From assembly GCF_045679555.1 (NCBI RefSeq), contig NC_092098.1, positions 22,412,038 through 22,476,037 on the forward strand: DNA of 64,000 nt, written 5' to 3'. The notes under the pieces were generated by a model. The model did no database searches. It was not told the DNA's origin and saw only the letters and a program-made list of their open reading frames with translations. How positions within the stretch are numbered: the first letter of the stretch is position 1; each line of letters begins with the position of its first letter. This document shows positions 50,431-63,159 of this stretch, one piece after another. The stretch comes from Salvelinus alpinus (lineage: Eukaryota > Chordata > Actinopteri > Salmoniformes > Salmonidae). The position numbers and the translations under genes are program-made.

Positions 50431-53400
50431 AATGCAGTGCCTTCAGAAAGTATTCATACCCCTTTACTTATTCCACATTTTGTTGTGTTACAGCCTGAAT
50501 TCAAAATGGATAAAAAAATATTCTCACCTATCTACACACAATACCCCATTATGACAAAGTGAAAACATGCTATTGAAAATGAAATTCAGAAATATCTCAT
50601 TTACATAAGTATTCACACCCCTGATTCACCTTTGGCAGCAATTACAGCTGTGAGTCTTTCTGGGTAAGTCTCTAAGAGCTTTCCACAGTTGCATTGTACA
50701 ATATTTGCACATTATTCTCAAAAAAAGTATTCACGCTCCTTCAAGTTGATTGTTGCAATGGCTGGACAGCCATTTTCAAGTCTTGCCATAGATTTTCAAG
50801 CCAATTTAAGTCAAAACTGTAACTAGGCCACACAGGAACATTCAATGTCGTATTGGGTAAACAACTCCAGTGTATATTTGGCCTTGTGTTTTAGGTTATT
50901 GTCCTGCAAAGGTGAAATTGTCAGCCATTGTCTGTTGGAGAGCAGACAATCAGGTTTTTCTCTATGATTTTGCCTGTGCTTTGCTCTAATGTGTTTATTT
51001 TGTATCCCCCCAAAAAACTCCCTAGTTCTTGCCGACAAGCATACTCATAACATGATGCAGCCACCACCATGCTTGAAAATATAAAAAGTGATTGTCAGTG
51101 ATGTGTTGTGTTGGATTTGCCCCAAACATAACGCTTTGTATTCAGGAAATAAAGTTAATTTCTTTGCCACATTTTTTTGCAGTGTTACATTGGTGCCAAT
51201 TGCAAACAGGATGCATGTTTTGGAATATTTTTTATTCTGTACAGGCTTTTTTCTTTCCACACTGTAATGTAGGTTAATATTGTGGAGTAACTACAATGTT
51301 GTTGATCCATCCTTAGTTTTCTCCTATCACAGCCATTAAAATCTGTAGCTGTTTTAACCCTTGTGCTTTGCTGAATTTTTTTTACGTCCATTGTGGTATG
51401 GGTCAGATTGACCCACATAGTTTAAACACACTTAATGTTTTGCGGAGTGGAACAGGGAATCCCAAGAGCAGACTCAGACGAGGAGACTGGGATGAAGTAA
51501 CCAAGTGTTAAGATATTTTATCAAGGTTTAAGATAAATTATTAAATAATTCTACTCAGAAACTTAACCATTAGGATTAGAGGTTTTGTAGCATGGACAAG
51601 GGGTAATTAAAAATGATAACCATTGTGGAAGAAAGGAATGTATGTGTTTGCCTAAAGAAAACAAAGTAGATCATTAACCTATGTTTGAACCGACCAAACT
51701 ATAACTCTGTAGAGATAAGGGAAGACAGCAAAAGCCCCTCTAGGTTTTCCACATCTGGGGGGGGGGGGGGGGGGACTGGGACTGTCAGCTAAAGGTCAGT
51801 AGTCTTTATTCTCGAATTTGGGGGGAATGATTTAAGATATCTTTGATTGGATGTTCTAGAAATTTTTTGAATTAATCAATAATAGGTGCTTGGTTATTCT
51901 AAACAAATACACTAGGTTTCTACTTTGTAGTTTAACCAAATTCGAAAGGAAGGAAGGCAGGTCCGAAAAGACCTGAGGTAATGTGCACTACCACAAATAA
52001 AAATAACGGAAGGAAGGGATATAATCGGTGTTGTTAGATAGGACGGTCGTTTTGTACAAATAGGACAGCCATAAATTCAAAAGACATACCTAAATAAAGT
52101 CCTAAGACCTAAATAGTCTATCTGTATATGGGAAGTAGTCCGGGAGTATGAAAAGTAGCGATAGATATATTAAAACAGGTGAGGATATAAACTAGGCTTG
52201 GTGAGAAAGGAAGGTAATTCTAGGCGAACAAAATAACTTAACCTATTCAATACTAAAATAAATTAATATCCAAAAAGGAGGAGAGGGAGGCCTAAAGTAG
52301 CGGAGTAAGATACGAGATATTAACTTTAAAAGTCCTTTGACACAACAGAAAATAGGTTGTTAACTGGGACTTTACGACCCCGGGGAAATATCTTATAGTT
52401 GTACAGGTAAGATTTAATGTCCAATAAATGCACCTCTATAGATAAGGTTTCCAGAAAGGAGAAACACACATTAAACATTACATACACATAGAGTGTGTAA
52501 AAAATACCATAGAACATAACTATTGTAATTGGATAACAGTAGGAAGCACACACATAGATCATAGAGACCTAATATAGACACACACACCATAGAGTGTGTG
52601 AAGAGATCAGAGTTTTAAAAAGCACACACATAGAATAAGAAGATAATAATTTGCGTGTGCGATAGATATATTGATCATAATATAGACACACGCACATAGG
52701 GAGTAGTGACATACACATTAATTGTGAGACAACTAGAGATAAAGTTTTACTAACAATGGGCAGAATATTCTCAAAGGAGGTCCCGGAATTAACGGGAGAT
52801 GAGTGCTTCATGGAACAGAGAGAAACAGAGAGCCAAGAAACGCTGCCCTCCGCTCCCGCAGCCGAAAAAGTTAGCCAATTGGGCGGGGGTGGGAGTAAAA
52901 AAACTATATCCTTCTCTAGTAGACCAAGAGGGAGGGAGAAATAATGAGCTGAGATGTTTCAATTGTAATAAAACTGGACATTTCGCCAGAGAATGTAAGA
53001 CACCTTGTAAACATTGTGATAAAAAGGGCCATAATCACCGCGATTGTAAACAGAAACCTTCCCGCAAGGGAGGAAAGGGGACAGATAGAAATAATGACAA
53101 ATGTTATAATTGTAGCCAGAGCGGGCACTTAGCCAGGGATTGTGAGGCACCGTGTGAATATTGTATCAAAACAGGACATAATAACCGAGAGTGTCTAACC
53201 AAGAAGGATAGAAAAGGTTTAAATTGCGATGAGACAGGATATGTCGCCCGGGAGTGTAAGGCTCCCTGTAAACATTGTGACCGAGAAAAGAAAAAAAAAG
53301 GTAAAGTGAGGAAGGAGAATCATCGTTGGAGAAACGCTTGGACCTTAAATTTAGGGCAAGTTTCTGGGAATTATCTCGGTAGAACGTGACTGATTTTACG

Positions 53401-54479
53401 ACTAATTAGACAATTATAAATAGGGTTATACGCGAGAAGTTTTCATCATTTGAATAGTGTTGGTGGTGCAGCGTTAGAACTCTTGCCTACAACACGGGAG
53501 ACTCGGGATTGCATCTCAGACTATGCACCAATAGACTAAAATTAATTTGGATTGTAATTCAACTATTGATATGTTTTGCCTGGAAAGATACGGTCGCTAG
53601 TGTTTGGATAGGATATAAATTGAACGTTTTAATAGCTTGTTTAGGTTATATTGAAAGACTCATCCATTCTAAATAATAGTAAGTCGATTTCGATGAAATA
53701 AGTTGTCTTGCCTAAATGGTCCGCTGGAATAACGTATTGGGAAAGGAATCGTATTTAAATTACTGAATCATAGAAGAGACAGTTACCTAAATCTAATGAA
53801 TTCTAAATTATAACGGAGAGATAATTACGATAGTTGTGCCCATCGAAAGTTTTTATTCTTATAGATTGACTGACATACCATATAAATTTAGCGAAGTACA
53901 TGGTACTTTTCAATTTTGGAGTAGAGAAAGTTGGAAAGTTTGATTTTAGTCTTAGAACTATAGATAGATACGATAGAACTAAAGCAGAACTCAGTTTGAG
54001 GAGGGGGTATATTTTTGCCTAGAGGCAAGAATAAGAGAGTTGGGTTGCAGTGTTGCCGACTAATTTTCAGGGTAAGTGCTGGAGGCAGGTTGAGTTGTTG
54101 CTAAATGACATTGTGATATCATTGCGTGATAACGTAGTAAAACTGTGTCATTACGTAGAATATACAATAACGGTACTCAAATTGATTTGAAAGACTCCCA
54201 CTCTTTTCTGTACTTCTGGCAGTACAATTTTGATTGGGAGATGTTGATTGATGTTGTAAGTTCTGTTCAAAATCAAACATTCGTTACCAACGATATTAAT
54301 TGGGTTTGGCTTGTCGAACCTGTAGAACTGCTGCTACAGTCAGCCAATAATGATTTGCAAATCGCTGAAATTGCTGCTGCCTGGGTACAGGCTGAGCGCC
54401 TGCTGCTGACGTCACTCACAATGCACTGGTGCAGCCAGGCAATGATGTTGTGACTGAGGGTGTGACAGAGAAAATTGTT

Positions 54480-55023
54480 TGTGTCATATTAGAGGGATAA
54501 TGCGTGCATTATAGCTTTGAGACACTTTTCAAAAGTTGCTAAAAGTTCCAAATACATTTTTAAAAACTGGACCGTAACCTATTCAATAAAAGAGAGATAG
54601 AAAATGGAGAGCTACCCCTCTCGCGCGCAGGAACTAATCAAAGGACACCTGACTACTTTTGAAAAATCTCGCTCATTTTTCAAAATAAAAGCCTGAAACT
54701 ATGTCTAAAGCCTGGTCACAGCCTGAGGAAGCCATTGGAAAAGGAATATGGTTGATACCCCTTTAAATGGAAGAAAGACGGTCAAGGAAACACAGATAAA
54801 AAAATAAAGAAAATCACTTCCGGGTTAGATTTCCTCAGGTTTTCGCCTGCAGAATCAGTTTTGTTATACTCACAGACAATATTTTGACAGTTTTGGAAAC
54901 TTTGGAGTGTTTTCTATCCTAATCTGTAAATTATATGCATATTCTACGATCTGGACCTGAGAAATAGTCCGTTTACCTTGGGAACGTTATTTAAAAAAAA
55001 ATCTGACCCCTAGCGTCAAGAGG
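54480..55023. mobile_element. TTAA-type element fragment (right end AGCGTCAAGAGG)
   Basis: It ends CTAGCGTCAAGAGG directly before TTAA (55024-55027). The last ~200 bp contain TATACTCACAGACA and TTTTCTATCC..TATGCATATT, the reverse of the family F1/F2 start block. The left boundary is not found. Confidence 0.5.
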
Positions 55024-55027
55024 TTAA

Positions 55028-56461
55028 CTTCTTATGGCTGCATCTCGCTAACGGGATCGATATGACAACAGCCAGTGAAAGTGCCAAATCCAAAAAACAG
55101 AAATCTCATAATTAAAATCCCTCAAACATACATGTGTTTTATATCATTTTAAAGGTAATCTTGTTGTTAATCCCACCAAAGTGTCCGATTTCAAATATGC
55201 TTTTCAGCGAAAGCACTACAAACGATTATGTTAGGTCACCACCAAACCACAATAAGCACAGCCATTTTCCAGCGAAATATAGCAGTCAAAAAAAGCAGAA
55301 ATAGAGATAAAATTAATCACTAACCTTTGATGATCTTCATCAGATGACACTCATAGGACTTCATGTTACACAATACATGCATGTTTTGTTTGATAAAGTT
55401 CATATTTATATCAGAAAATTTGAGTTTACATTGGCGCGTTACATTCACTAGTTTCAAAAACATTAAGTGATTTTGCATAGCCACATCGTTTCAACAGAAA
55501 TACTCATCATAAATGTAGATGATAATACAAGTTATACACATGGAATTATAGATATACCTCTCCTTAATGCAAACGCTGTGTCAGATTTCAAAAAAACTTT
55601 ATGGAAAAAGCAAACCATGCAATAATCTGAGACGGAGCTCAGAACAAGAGTCAAATTAGCCGCCATGTTGGAGTCAACAGAAACCAGAAAATACATGATA
55701 AATGTTTCCTTACCTTTGATGAACTTCATCAGAATGCAGTCTTAGGAATCCCAGGTCCACAATAAATGCTTGATTTGTTCGATAATGTCCGTTATTTATG
55801 TCCAATTAGCTACTTTGGTTAGCGTGTTTGGTAAACAATTCCAAAGTCACAAAGCGCGTCCACTATAACGTGACAAAATGTCCAAAAGTTCCGTAACAGT
55901 CAGTAGAAACATGTCAAACGATGTATTGAATCAATCTTAAGAATGTTGTTAACATACATCTTGAATAACGTTCCAACCGGAGAATTACATTGACTTCAGT
56001 TGAGCGATGGAATGGAGCTGCCTCTCACGTGAACGCGCGTGTTCAATGCGTGGTCACCTCATGGCAGTGGTGAATCATTCCTGTCTCCTTCAGCTCCCCT
56101 TCACATTAGAGTCATCAGACAAAGTTCTATTGACTGTTGACATCTAGTGGAAGCCGTAGGAAGTGAAAACTCATCCATATCTCGCTGTAATTTCAATGGG
56201 AGCTTGTTTGAAAATCAACCAGCCTCAGAAAAAATCCAAACAGGAAGTGGAACTTCTCAGGTTTTTGCCTGCCATATGAGTTCTGTTATACTCACAGACA
56301 TAATTCAAACAGTTTTAGAAACTTCCGAGTGTTTTCTATCCAATACTACTAATAATATGCATATATTAGCAACTATGACTGAGGAGCAGGCTGTTTACTC
56401 TAGGCACCTCTGTGCACCTTTCATCCAAGCTACTCAATACTGCTCCTGCAGCCATAAGAAG
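55028..56461 (-). mobile_element. TTAA-type non-autonomous element, family F2 (copy 2)
   Basis: 1434 bp between TTAA copies (55024-55027, 56462-56465) with a perfect 15-bp terminal inverted repeat CTTCTTATGGCTGCA / TGCAGCCATAAGAAG. The interior is the reverse complement of family F2 at 45626-47054, with two TTTGATGATCTTCATCAGA-type units. Non-coding. Confidence 0.85.
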
Positions 56462-57387
56462 TTAACCTATGTTTGAACCGACCAAGCTATAACTCTGTAG
56501 AGATAAGGGAAGACAGCAAGAGCCCCTCTAGGTTTTCCACATCTGGGGGGTGGGGGGGGGGGGGACTGGAACTGTCAGCTAAGTGGTAATAAACTGTGGT
56601 GAGACTTCAGGAGATAATCCAGATATTGTGTTTAAGGTATGTGCGTTAGTGTGTTGGAATGGACTTTTGGTCCGTTTTGTCCTTGTCGGAGAAGAGGAGG
56701 GACATTTAGAAAGCTATGACGCTGTGTGTGATATATAACCTAATGAACATGGCTTTTTGAGTAGAGATCTCTCGAGAATAAACGCTATTGATTAATTTGG
56801 TGGCTGGTCTTTGTCTATTTTATGCAAATAAGGATCTTACAAATTCTTAGAAACGGACAGAGTGTTTGCTTTATTATAATTAAATTGGTTAACGAACATA
56901 TAGGAAATCAAATTCCTTTATCACCAAGGTATTTATTGAAACACAGGGGGAAGATGGAGTGCAGGCCAGGGGAAGCTCGGGTGGGTTGCAGGAAACCAGG
57001 TGCAGAGGCTGAGGCTGGAGCGAGAGGGGTTGGGACAGGGTAAGCAGGCCCGGAGGGGAATACAAGGGAGCTGTAGAGTGGGGAATCCAGGGCAGAGTAG
57101 CAGGATGAGGAGACGTGGGACTGGAGACAGGGACCAGAGTCAGAGCGGCAGAACTGTAGCGGAGAGGAAAACCGTGTCAGGCAAGGAAACAGGCACAACA
57201 GAATAACAGGATCTAAATAGTAACAAACGGCTAGAAACATAGACTGACTGAGCAGAGATTACGATCTGGCAGTGTGGAAGTGGCAGGACTGAGTATTTGT
57301 AGAGGTCTTGATTATGGAACAGGTTGCAGCTGGTGGGGATCTGCTCTGGCTCCAGCACATCTGTCTCCGCCCACACATTCACACACA

Positions 57388-57424
57388 CAGAGGGAGAGGG
57401 AGAGGGAGAGGGAGAGGGAGAGGG
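57388..57424. repeat. (GGGAGA)n short tandem repeat
   Basis: About six hexamer units within a purine-rich stretch (56940-57500) that I could not assign to a family. Confidence 0.8.
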
Positions 57425-58171
57425 CACTGGGAGAGTGGCGGCAGGTCAAGGAGACACAGGATGAGCAGTAAGGGCGTGGCAGGAGCAGATGTAATACTCA
57501 AGACAGTCAAAGAATCAAGTAAAAACAGGCAAAACTTTATTTTGTCTTATCAGACCTTTCAGACAGAGGAAATACAAGAACATTTGGTTTCAAAAACTCT
57601 ACATTTAAGAACTATTTATTAAACATATTTCCTTTCTCACAAACAAGCATTTTCTGTTTGGAGCTCATTTGAGTGTCTGTATCAGAGATCTGCTGCTCTT
57701 GCACTGTGAAGTAGAAGCTTGGGAAAGCTCCTTTTCACCCAAACATAATTATGAAAGTGCAACCAGAACCAATCAAAACAAAATACATCAAAGACACTTG
57801 TTTATTTTGGACCTGTGCAAATATCTATACACATGAAACCTCTGGGTCAAAATGACCTACAACATCATGTTTGTATACAAAATCTACACAGACATTCCAG
57901 AACACATCCGTGTCCACATTTTGAAGTTAGATTCATGACCGTAAATTAGGAAAAGTAATTTAGTTTCATGGAGAAAAAGAAAGGTTAACTAATATTTTAG
58001 ACAACTCAAAAGTGAAAATGTGTGAAAATGTGTCAAATTGAGCCGCAACATAATAGGAAGGTTAAAGTCACCATTGGCCTCATGGTGAAATCCCTGAGCG
58101 GTTTCCTTCTTCCTTGTCAACTAAGTTAAAAAGGACTCCTGTATCTCTGTAGTGACTGGGTGTATTGATGC

Positions 58172-58569
58172 TGTCACGTTCTGACCTTAGTTCCTTTTTT
58201 ATGTCTTTATTTTAGTTGGTCAGGGCGTGAGTTGGGGTGGGCATTCTATGTTGTTTTTCTATGCTTTGTTCTGTTGTTATATTTCTATGTGTTTGGCCTA
58301 GTATGGTTCTCAATCAGAGGCAGGTGTCAGTCGTTGGCTCTGATTGGGAGCCATATTTAGGTAGCCTGTTTTCTATTGTGTTTTGTGGGTGGTTGTTTCC
58401 TGTTTCAGTGTTTGCACCATACGGGACTGTTTCGGTTGTTTGTTCGTGTTTTGTTATTTTTGTTCTGTGTTCATTTTGATTTATTAAAAATCTATTATGG
58501 ACACTTACCACGCTGCACATTGGTCCGATCCTTGCTACTCCTATTCAGACGAGGACGAAAGCCGTTACA
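58172..58569 (+). mobile_element. Solo LTR, family A
   Basis: 398 bp, TGTCACGTTCTGACC start and GCCGTTACA end, with a perfect 5-bp target duplication GATGC (58167-58171, 58570-58574) inside Tc1 sequence. It lies in the outermost Tc1, so it is younger than that element. Confidence 0.85.
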
Positions 58570-59520
58570 GATGCACCATCCAAAGTGTAATAACTTCACC
58601 ATGCTCAAAGGGATATTCAATGTCTGCTTATTTTGTAGCCATCTAGTATTTTTTACCCATCTACCAATAGGGGCCCTTCTTTGCGAGGATTTGAAAACCT
58701 CCCTGGTCTTTGTGGTTGGATCTGTGTTTGATAATTGTATGTTTGGGGTACATAGATGAGGTAGTCATTCGAAAATAATGTTAAACACTGTTATTGCACT
58801 CAGAGTGAGTCCATGCAACTTATTATGTGACTTCTTAATCAAATGTTTACTCCTGAACTTATTTAGGCTTGCCATAACAAAGGGGTTGAATACTTATTGA
58901 CTCAAGTCATTTCAGCTTTTCATGATTAATTTGTAACATTTTCTAAATACATAATTCCACTTGGTCATTACAAAATCTCATTGTAATCAATTTCAGGCTG
59001 TAACACAAATGTGGAATAAGTCAATGGGTGTGAATATACTGTTTATATTTAGGTGCAGGAACTGCAATACATTTTAGCTTATATTCCATAAGAAGTGAAG
59101 GAACAAAAGCAGTAGAAAGTCAAGCACTGACAATAGGGTATGTTTTAATAAAACGTTGAAGGAATATTCGAGCTTCAGCAAATGAGGATGATGTTTGTTA
59201 TTTACAGCAATTCTGGGAAATGTCTCTCAGTGTACTCTCTCTCCTGTCTTCACAGACCAAAGATGGCATTTTCTGCTGCTCTGACTGAAGTATAGGCCCC
59301 TTCAGTTATGATCACACACTGAAATATCCTACTACCATCCACCAGGATTTTCCAATCCCTATTTTATCCAAATTATTGCACCTGAATTTGACTCTGAAAA
59401 TTTGACAATCATATTTTCTCTGAAAGCTTTTAAGCAATTAATATAATGCGTACAGTTATTTTAATTCAGTAGCTAAGTGAGGAGGTAATGATGATCACAA
59501 TAACTTATAGAAAAGAGTGT

Positions 59521-59557
59521 GAGCGTGTGTGTGTGAGCGAGAGAGAGAGAGAGATTG
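59521..59557. repeat. (GT)n(GA)n microsatellite
   Basis: A short GTGTGT run passing into GAGAGA, with one GAGC interruption. Confidence 0.8.
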
Positions 59558-59590
59558 CTAGCTAGCCTAATTCTTGAAAGTTGTACCCCC

Positions 59591-60124
59591 TGTCATGGAA
59601 ATTCTTACACAGAGACACTCAAAGTCAATCTTAAATGAATCATTGTTTATTGTCAGCCTGCTGGAGAGGTTCCAACCAACTCAATGCACCATAGTACACG
59701 TGTCTGTCAGAAAACTCTGCCGTAGCAGTCCCAACAGTTGTCTTATATACGGCTATAGACAAACAAGTTATATTTGCATGGTTTAGCATAATTATTAAAT
59801 CATTACCATTTTGTTTCATTCATGTGACCGACCAATACAGTTTCATTACATGTGACAGACCAACACCTCACGAGGCCTCTTCTCTCTAAGCTGAGACCTT
59901 GAAACTGAGATATCTTTCGTTTGTTCTTAAAACACGGTCATTCGTTCTCAAGAAAACGTTTGGGCGTACTGCCAAATTGCAGCTACTGATAGGTGTGATT
60001 TGTACAACCACTTGCATGAACACAGAAGTTGGTTTATAGAACAGCACATGAATAGAACACAGAAATTAGTTATAAGAATATTATTAGTCATAAGAATAGC
60101 ACAAACATAAAAATGTCCCTTACA
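59591..60124 (-). mobile_element. Solo LTR, family C
   Basis: 534 bp, TGTCATGG start and CCTTACA end, flanked by CCCCC on both sides (59586-59590, 60125-60129). A minus-strand AATAAA near the low-coordinate end suggests minus orientation. No internal region. The homopolymer target makes the duplication less certain. Confidence 0.65.
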
Positions 60125-60290
60125 CCCCCAATATAGACGTGAAGTTTTCCTTGATTCATCAGGGATCCTTGTATCTTTGTGTATTTTGTGTTTGACAATC
60201 ATACATTTTGCCTATCCCTGCTCCCCCTCAACACTCATTCTAACGTTACACCTCTCAACTGTCCATTTCAATTGTTGATTTAAAAATATA

Positions 60291-60505
60291 TACATTTAAC
60301 CTTTATTTATCTAGGCAAGTCAGTTAAGAACAAGTTCTTATTTACAGTGACGGTGTACTCCGGCCAAACCCGGAAAAAGCTGGCCCAATGGGACTCCCAA
60401 TCACAGCCAGATGTGATACAGCCTGGATTTGAACCAGGTACTATAGTGACACATCTTACACTGCGATACATTGCCTTAGACAACTGTGCCACTCGAGAGC
60501 CCAAT
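60291..60505 (-). mobile_element. tRNA-derived SINE with RSg-type LINE tail
   Basis: On the minus strand the head has a tRNA-like A-box region and a B-box (reverse of GGATTTGAACC). The 3' end, AAGAACTTGTTCTTAACTGA..TAAATAAAGG, is homologous to the RSg-type LINE tail at 1478 and 15700. This fits SINE mobilisation by a partner LINE through a shared tail, an established pattern in salmonids. Confidence 0.8.
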
Positions 60506-61305
60506 CTCTCTCTTGGCCATTCTCCCTGTCGCTATCTCAAACTCACACATGCTCAGTTGCAGAGAAGAGGAAGAGATTTTCCAATTACACCCATTTCTAA
60601 CAATGTTTGTTGCAGGAATCATATGATATACACACATAACTTTTGAAAAAGATAATATTTTATTGTCTTTACACATACTTTAATTTTTGTATTTACATTT
60701 ATTTTTTTAAGACTGCAGAGCTGTCTTCAATTGGGGGAACCTCTGTCCAGGACAATGTCCTCAGGATTATGGAGCGGTGTGTTTATAAAACGTTGTTTGA
60801 ATATTACAACATGTATTAGGATTAAGCAAAGCTTTACCATTTAAAGATTTAAAAATATATATATATCTATTCAACTACTGTCTACTTTTTGATATCCTCT
60901 TTCTTAAAATGTTTCAGACTACCGATGAATGAATGTCCCACTTCAATATGAAGACACAGAGGAGCAAACATGCCTTTGCTACCACTCGTTTGTGCTCCAT
61001 TCTATTTGGTAAGTAAATGTGAGCAGATGAGACATTTGACATAGCCAATGAGACATTTTTGGTGCTTTTATTTACTATGCGTTACGGTTCTGTCGTATCC
61101 TGCATGCCCACATAATGCCAATCGTTTATTTATTTTCTTCTCTTTCTATGCTTACAGTGTCATGAAAAGCCAGAAAACTCAGGAGGTTGATGTGTTGCAG
61201 GACCTCTGGAAAGTCCTCAAATATGCCCCTGACCACTGTGGTGGAAGAGGATGCAACGTATGTATATGAGCAAGTTGCTCTTTCTTGAAGACATCTCTAA
61301 GTTAT
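60506..61305. other. Unassigned region with exon-like pieces
   Basis: Segments near 60712-60775 and 61159-61260 (encoding MKSQKTQEVDVLQDLWKVLK) are flanked by AG and GT-like borders. I do not recognise a protein family and no complete gene can be built. Confidence 0.3.
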
Positions 61306-63133
61306 CCTTTTGTCAATATGGGGGCGCTGTTTTCACTTTGTAAAAAATCGTTCCCAAATTAAACTGCCTCGTACTCAATTCTTGCTCGTACAATATGCAT
61401 ATTATTATTACTATTGGATAGAAAACAATCTCTAGTTTCTAAAACCGTTTGAATTATGTCTGTGGGTGAAACAGAACTCTTTCTGCAGCGAAATTCATGA
61501 CAGGAACTGCGAAGGTCTGAAAACGAGGCTCTGTTCTCAGATCAGTTTAAAGCTCTGTATGTATCCTATGGGTCGACATGAACTGCACGCGCCTTCCCCT
61601 GGATGTCAGTAACCAATGAGAATTGGAATGGAGTTTCTACGTAGATCTCAGACCTTATAAAAGGCCATGGCATGGGGGGTGCGCTCTTTTCGACGTTCGT
61701 CAAGACGCAAAGGAGGACCTCAGGATGGCATGCTCAAAAGCTCTCGTTATAGGCCTAAGATATATCCGTCTGTGATTTAATTCGATATAGGTGTTAGAAA
61801 CATCATAACGAAGTTATTTTAAACCGAGTTATATCAGTTTATGCGAGTATATTGTGATTTTCGGAATTTCCTTAGTATTGCGTTTTGAACATTTGGGCAT
61901 GTCTGCGCCACATAGCTATTGTTAGCTGCTAGTTCCAAAGTTGAAGAGGACGTTTTACAACCGAGCATCGATTCTTTTGGACAAAGGACAACTTGCCCAA
62001 GATTCTGATGGAAGCTCGTCCAAAAGTAAGAGCTATTTATGATGTTATTCCGTATTTATGTGGAAAAATGTAAAAGGATTTGTCCGCCATTATTGCGGCA
62101 CTGGTCTGGCTGTAACGCACACTGTATGTCTAGTAACGATAATTTTAAAAATCTAACACAGCGGTTGCATTAATAACTAATGCATCTTTCATTTGCTGTC
62201 CAACCTGTATTTTTTAGTCAAGTTTACGATTATTTATCGATTAGATTAGGTGCCTCTCCAAGATGGCGCCGGCCAGAATGCATGAAATGCTGCTACTGAT
62301 CACATTGTATAACCACGATTTGTGCTGCTAAATATGCACATTTTCGAACAAAACCTATATGCATTGTGTAATATGATGTTACAGGACTGTCATCTGATGA
62401 AGTTTATCAAGGTTAGTCCAATTATATATATTTTGCTGGATTGTTACGATCGCTATCATTTGCTGCTGGTAAATGCGGTTGTGTTTCTGGCTATTGTGGT
62501 AAGCTAATATAATGCTATATTGTGTTTTCGCTGTAAAACACTTAAAAAATCTGACATATTGGCTGGATTCACAAGATGTTGGGCTTTCATTTGCTGTACG
62601 CTGTGTATTTTTCAGAAATGATTTATGATGAGTAATTAGGTATTTGACGTTGGTCTCTGTAATTATTCTGGCTGCATCGACGCTATTTCAGATTGCAGCT
62701 GCAATGTAGAACTGTGATTTATACCTGAAATATGCACATTTTTCTAACAAAACATATGCTATACAATAAATATGTTATCAGACTGTCATTTGATGAAGTT
62801 GTTTCTTGGTTAGTGGCTATTTATATCTTTATTTGGTCGAAATCTTGATAGCTACCTATGCAGGAAAAAAATGGTGGAGAAAAAAAAGTTGTGTCTTTTG
62901 CTATCGTGGTTAGCTAATAGATTTACATATTGTGTCTTCCCTGTAAAACATTTTAAAAATCAGAAATGATGGCTGGATTCACAAGATCTGTATCTTTCAT
63001 CTGGTGTCTTGGACTTGTGATTTAATGATATTTAGATGCTAGTATTTACTTGTGGCGCTATGCTAGGCTATGCTAGTCAGCTTTTTTTACTGATGGGGGT
63101 GCTCCCGGATCCAGGATGCGTAGCAGGTAGAAG
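61306..63133 (+). mobile_element. TTAA-type non-autonomous element, family F1 (copy 3)
   Basis: 1828 bp, CCTTTTGTCAATATGGGGGC start and GGTAGAAG end, flanked by TTAT (61302-61305) and TTAA (63134-63137). Internal units repeat with a 396-bp offset (GACTGTCAT at 62385 and 62781). Non-coding. It adjoins the Tc1 fragment on its right. Confidence 0.75.
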
Positions 63134-63159
63134 TTAAATAAATAAATAAATAAGCAAAC

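Larger units (their letters stand above)
51675..56830 (+). mobile_element. Retrovirus-like LTR element remnant
   Basis: A ~117-bp sequence is directly repeated at 51675-51791 and 56465-56582, including CTATAACTCTGTAGAGATAA and a long G run. These look like parts of the two LTRs. Between them, 52756-53390 encodes a gag-type region with several CCHC zinc knuckles. No pol region is recognised. The element is broken and partly replaced by later insertions at about 54500-56461. The near-identity of the repeat pair suggests a fairly young insertion or local copying. Confidence 0.6.
51358..58061. mobile_element. TTAA-flanked composite insertion, piggyBac-like ends
   Basis: The 6704-bp insertion in the Tc1 is bounded by TTAA (51354-51357, 58062-58065). 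The left end CCCTTGTGCTTTGCTG and the reverse complement of the right end CCTTCCTATTATGTTGCG are weakly similar. GGGTCAGATTGACCC lies near the left end and GGGTCAAAATGACC near 57845, as in piggyBac-like fish elements. No piggyBac transposase is seen. The interior is filled with a retrovirus-like remnant and other TTAA elements. Class assignment is inference from the target site. Confidence 0.6.
50435..59041 (-). mobile_element. Tc1-like transposon split by a 6.7-kb insertion
   Basis: The left half is 50435-51357 (CAGTGCCTTCAGAAAGTATTC; minus-strand frames at 50823-51418 resemble transposase). The right half is 58062-59041 (GGGGTTGAATACTTATTGAC, then GGGTGTGAATA). The halves join across TTAA at 51354/58062. 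The right half itself holds a family-A LTR at 58172-58569. Without insertions the element is about 1.5 kb. The right terminal repeat has decayed. Transposase is heavily broken. Confidence 0.85.

Noticed and set aside
52799-53389. Zinc-knuckle frame as a host CNBP-like gene
   Set aside because: It sits between matching direct repeats in a retrovirus-like remnant, so a gag-type fossil is the better explanation.
54145-54453. 102-aa frame as a separate gene
   Set aside because: No similarity recognised, and it lies within the retrovirus-like remnant between repeats.
57000-57471. Purine-rich frames near the hexamer repeat
   Set aside because: Low-complexity sequence; no domain.
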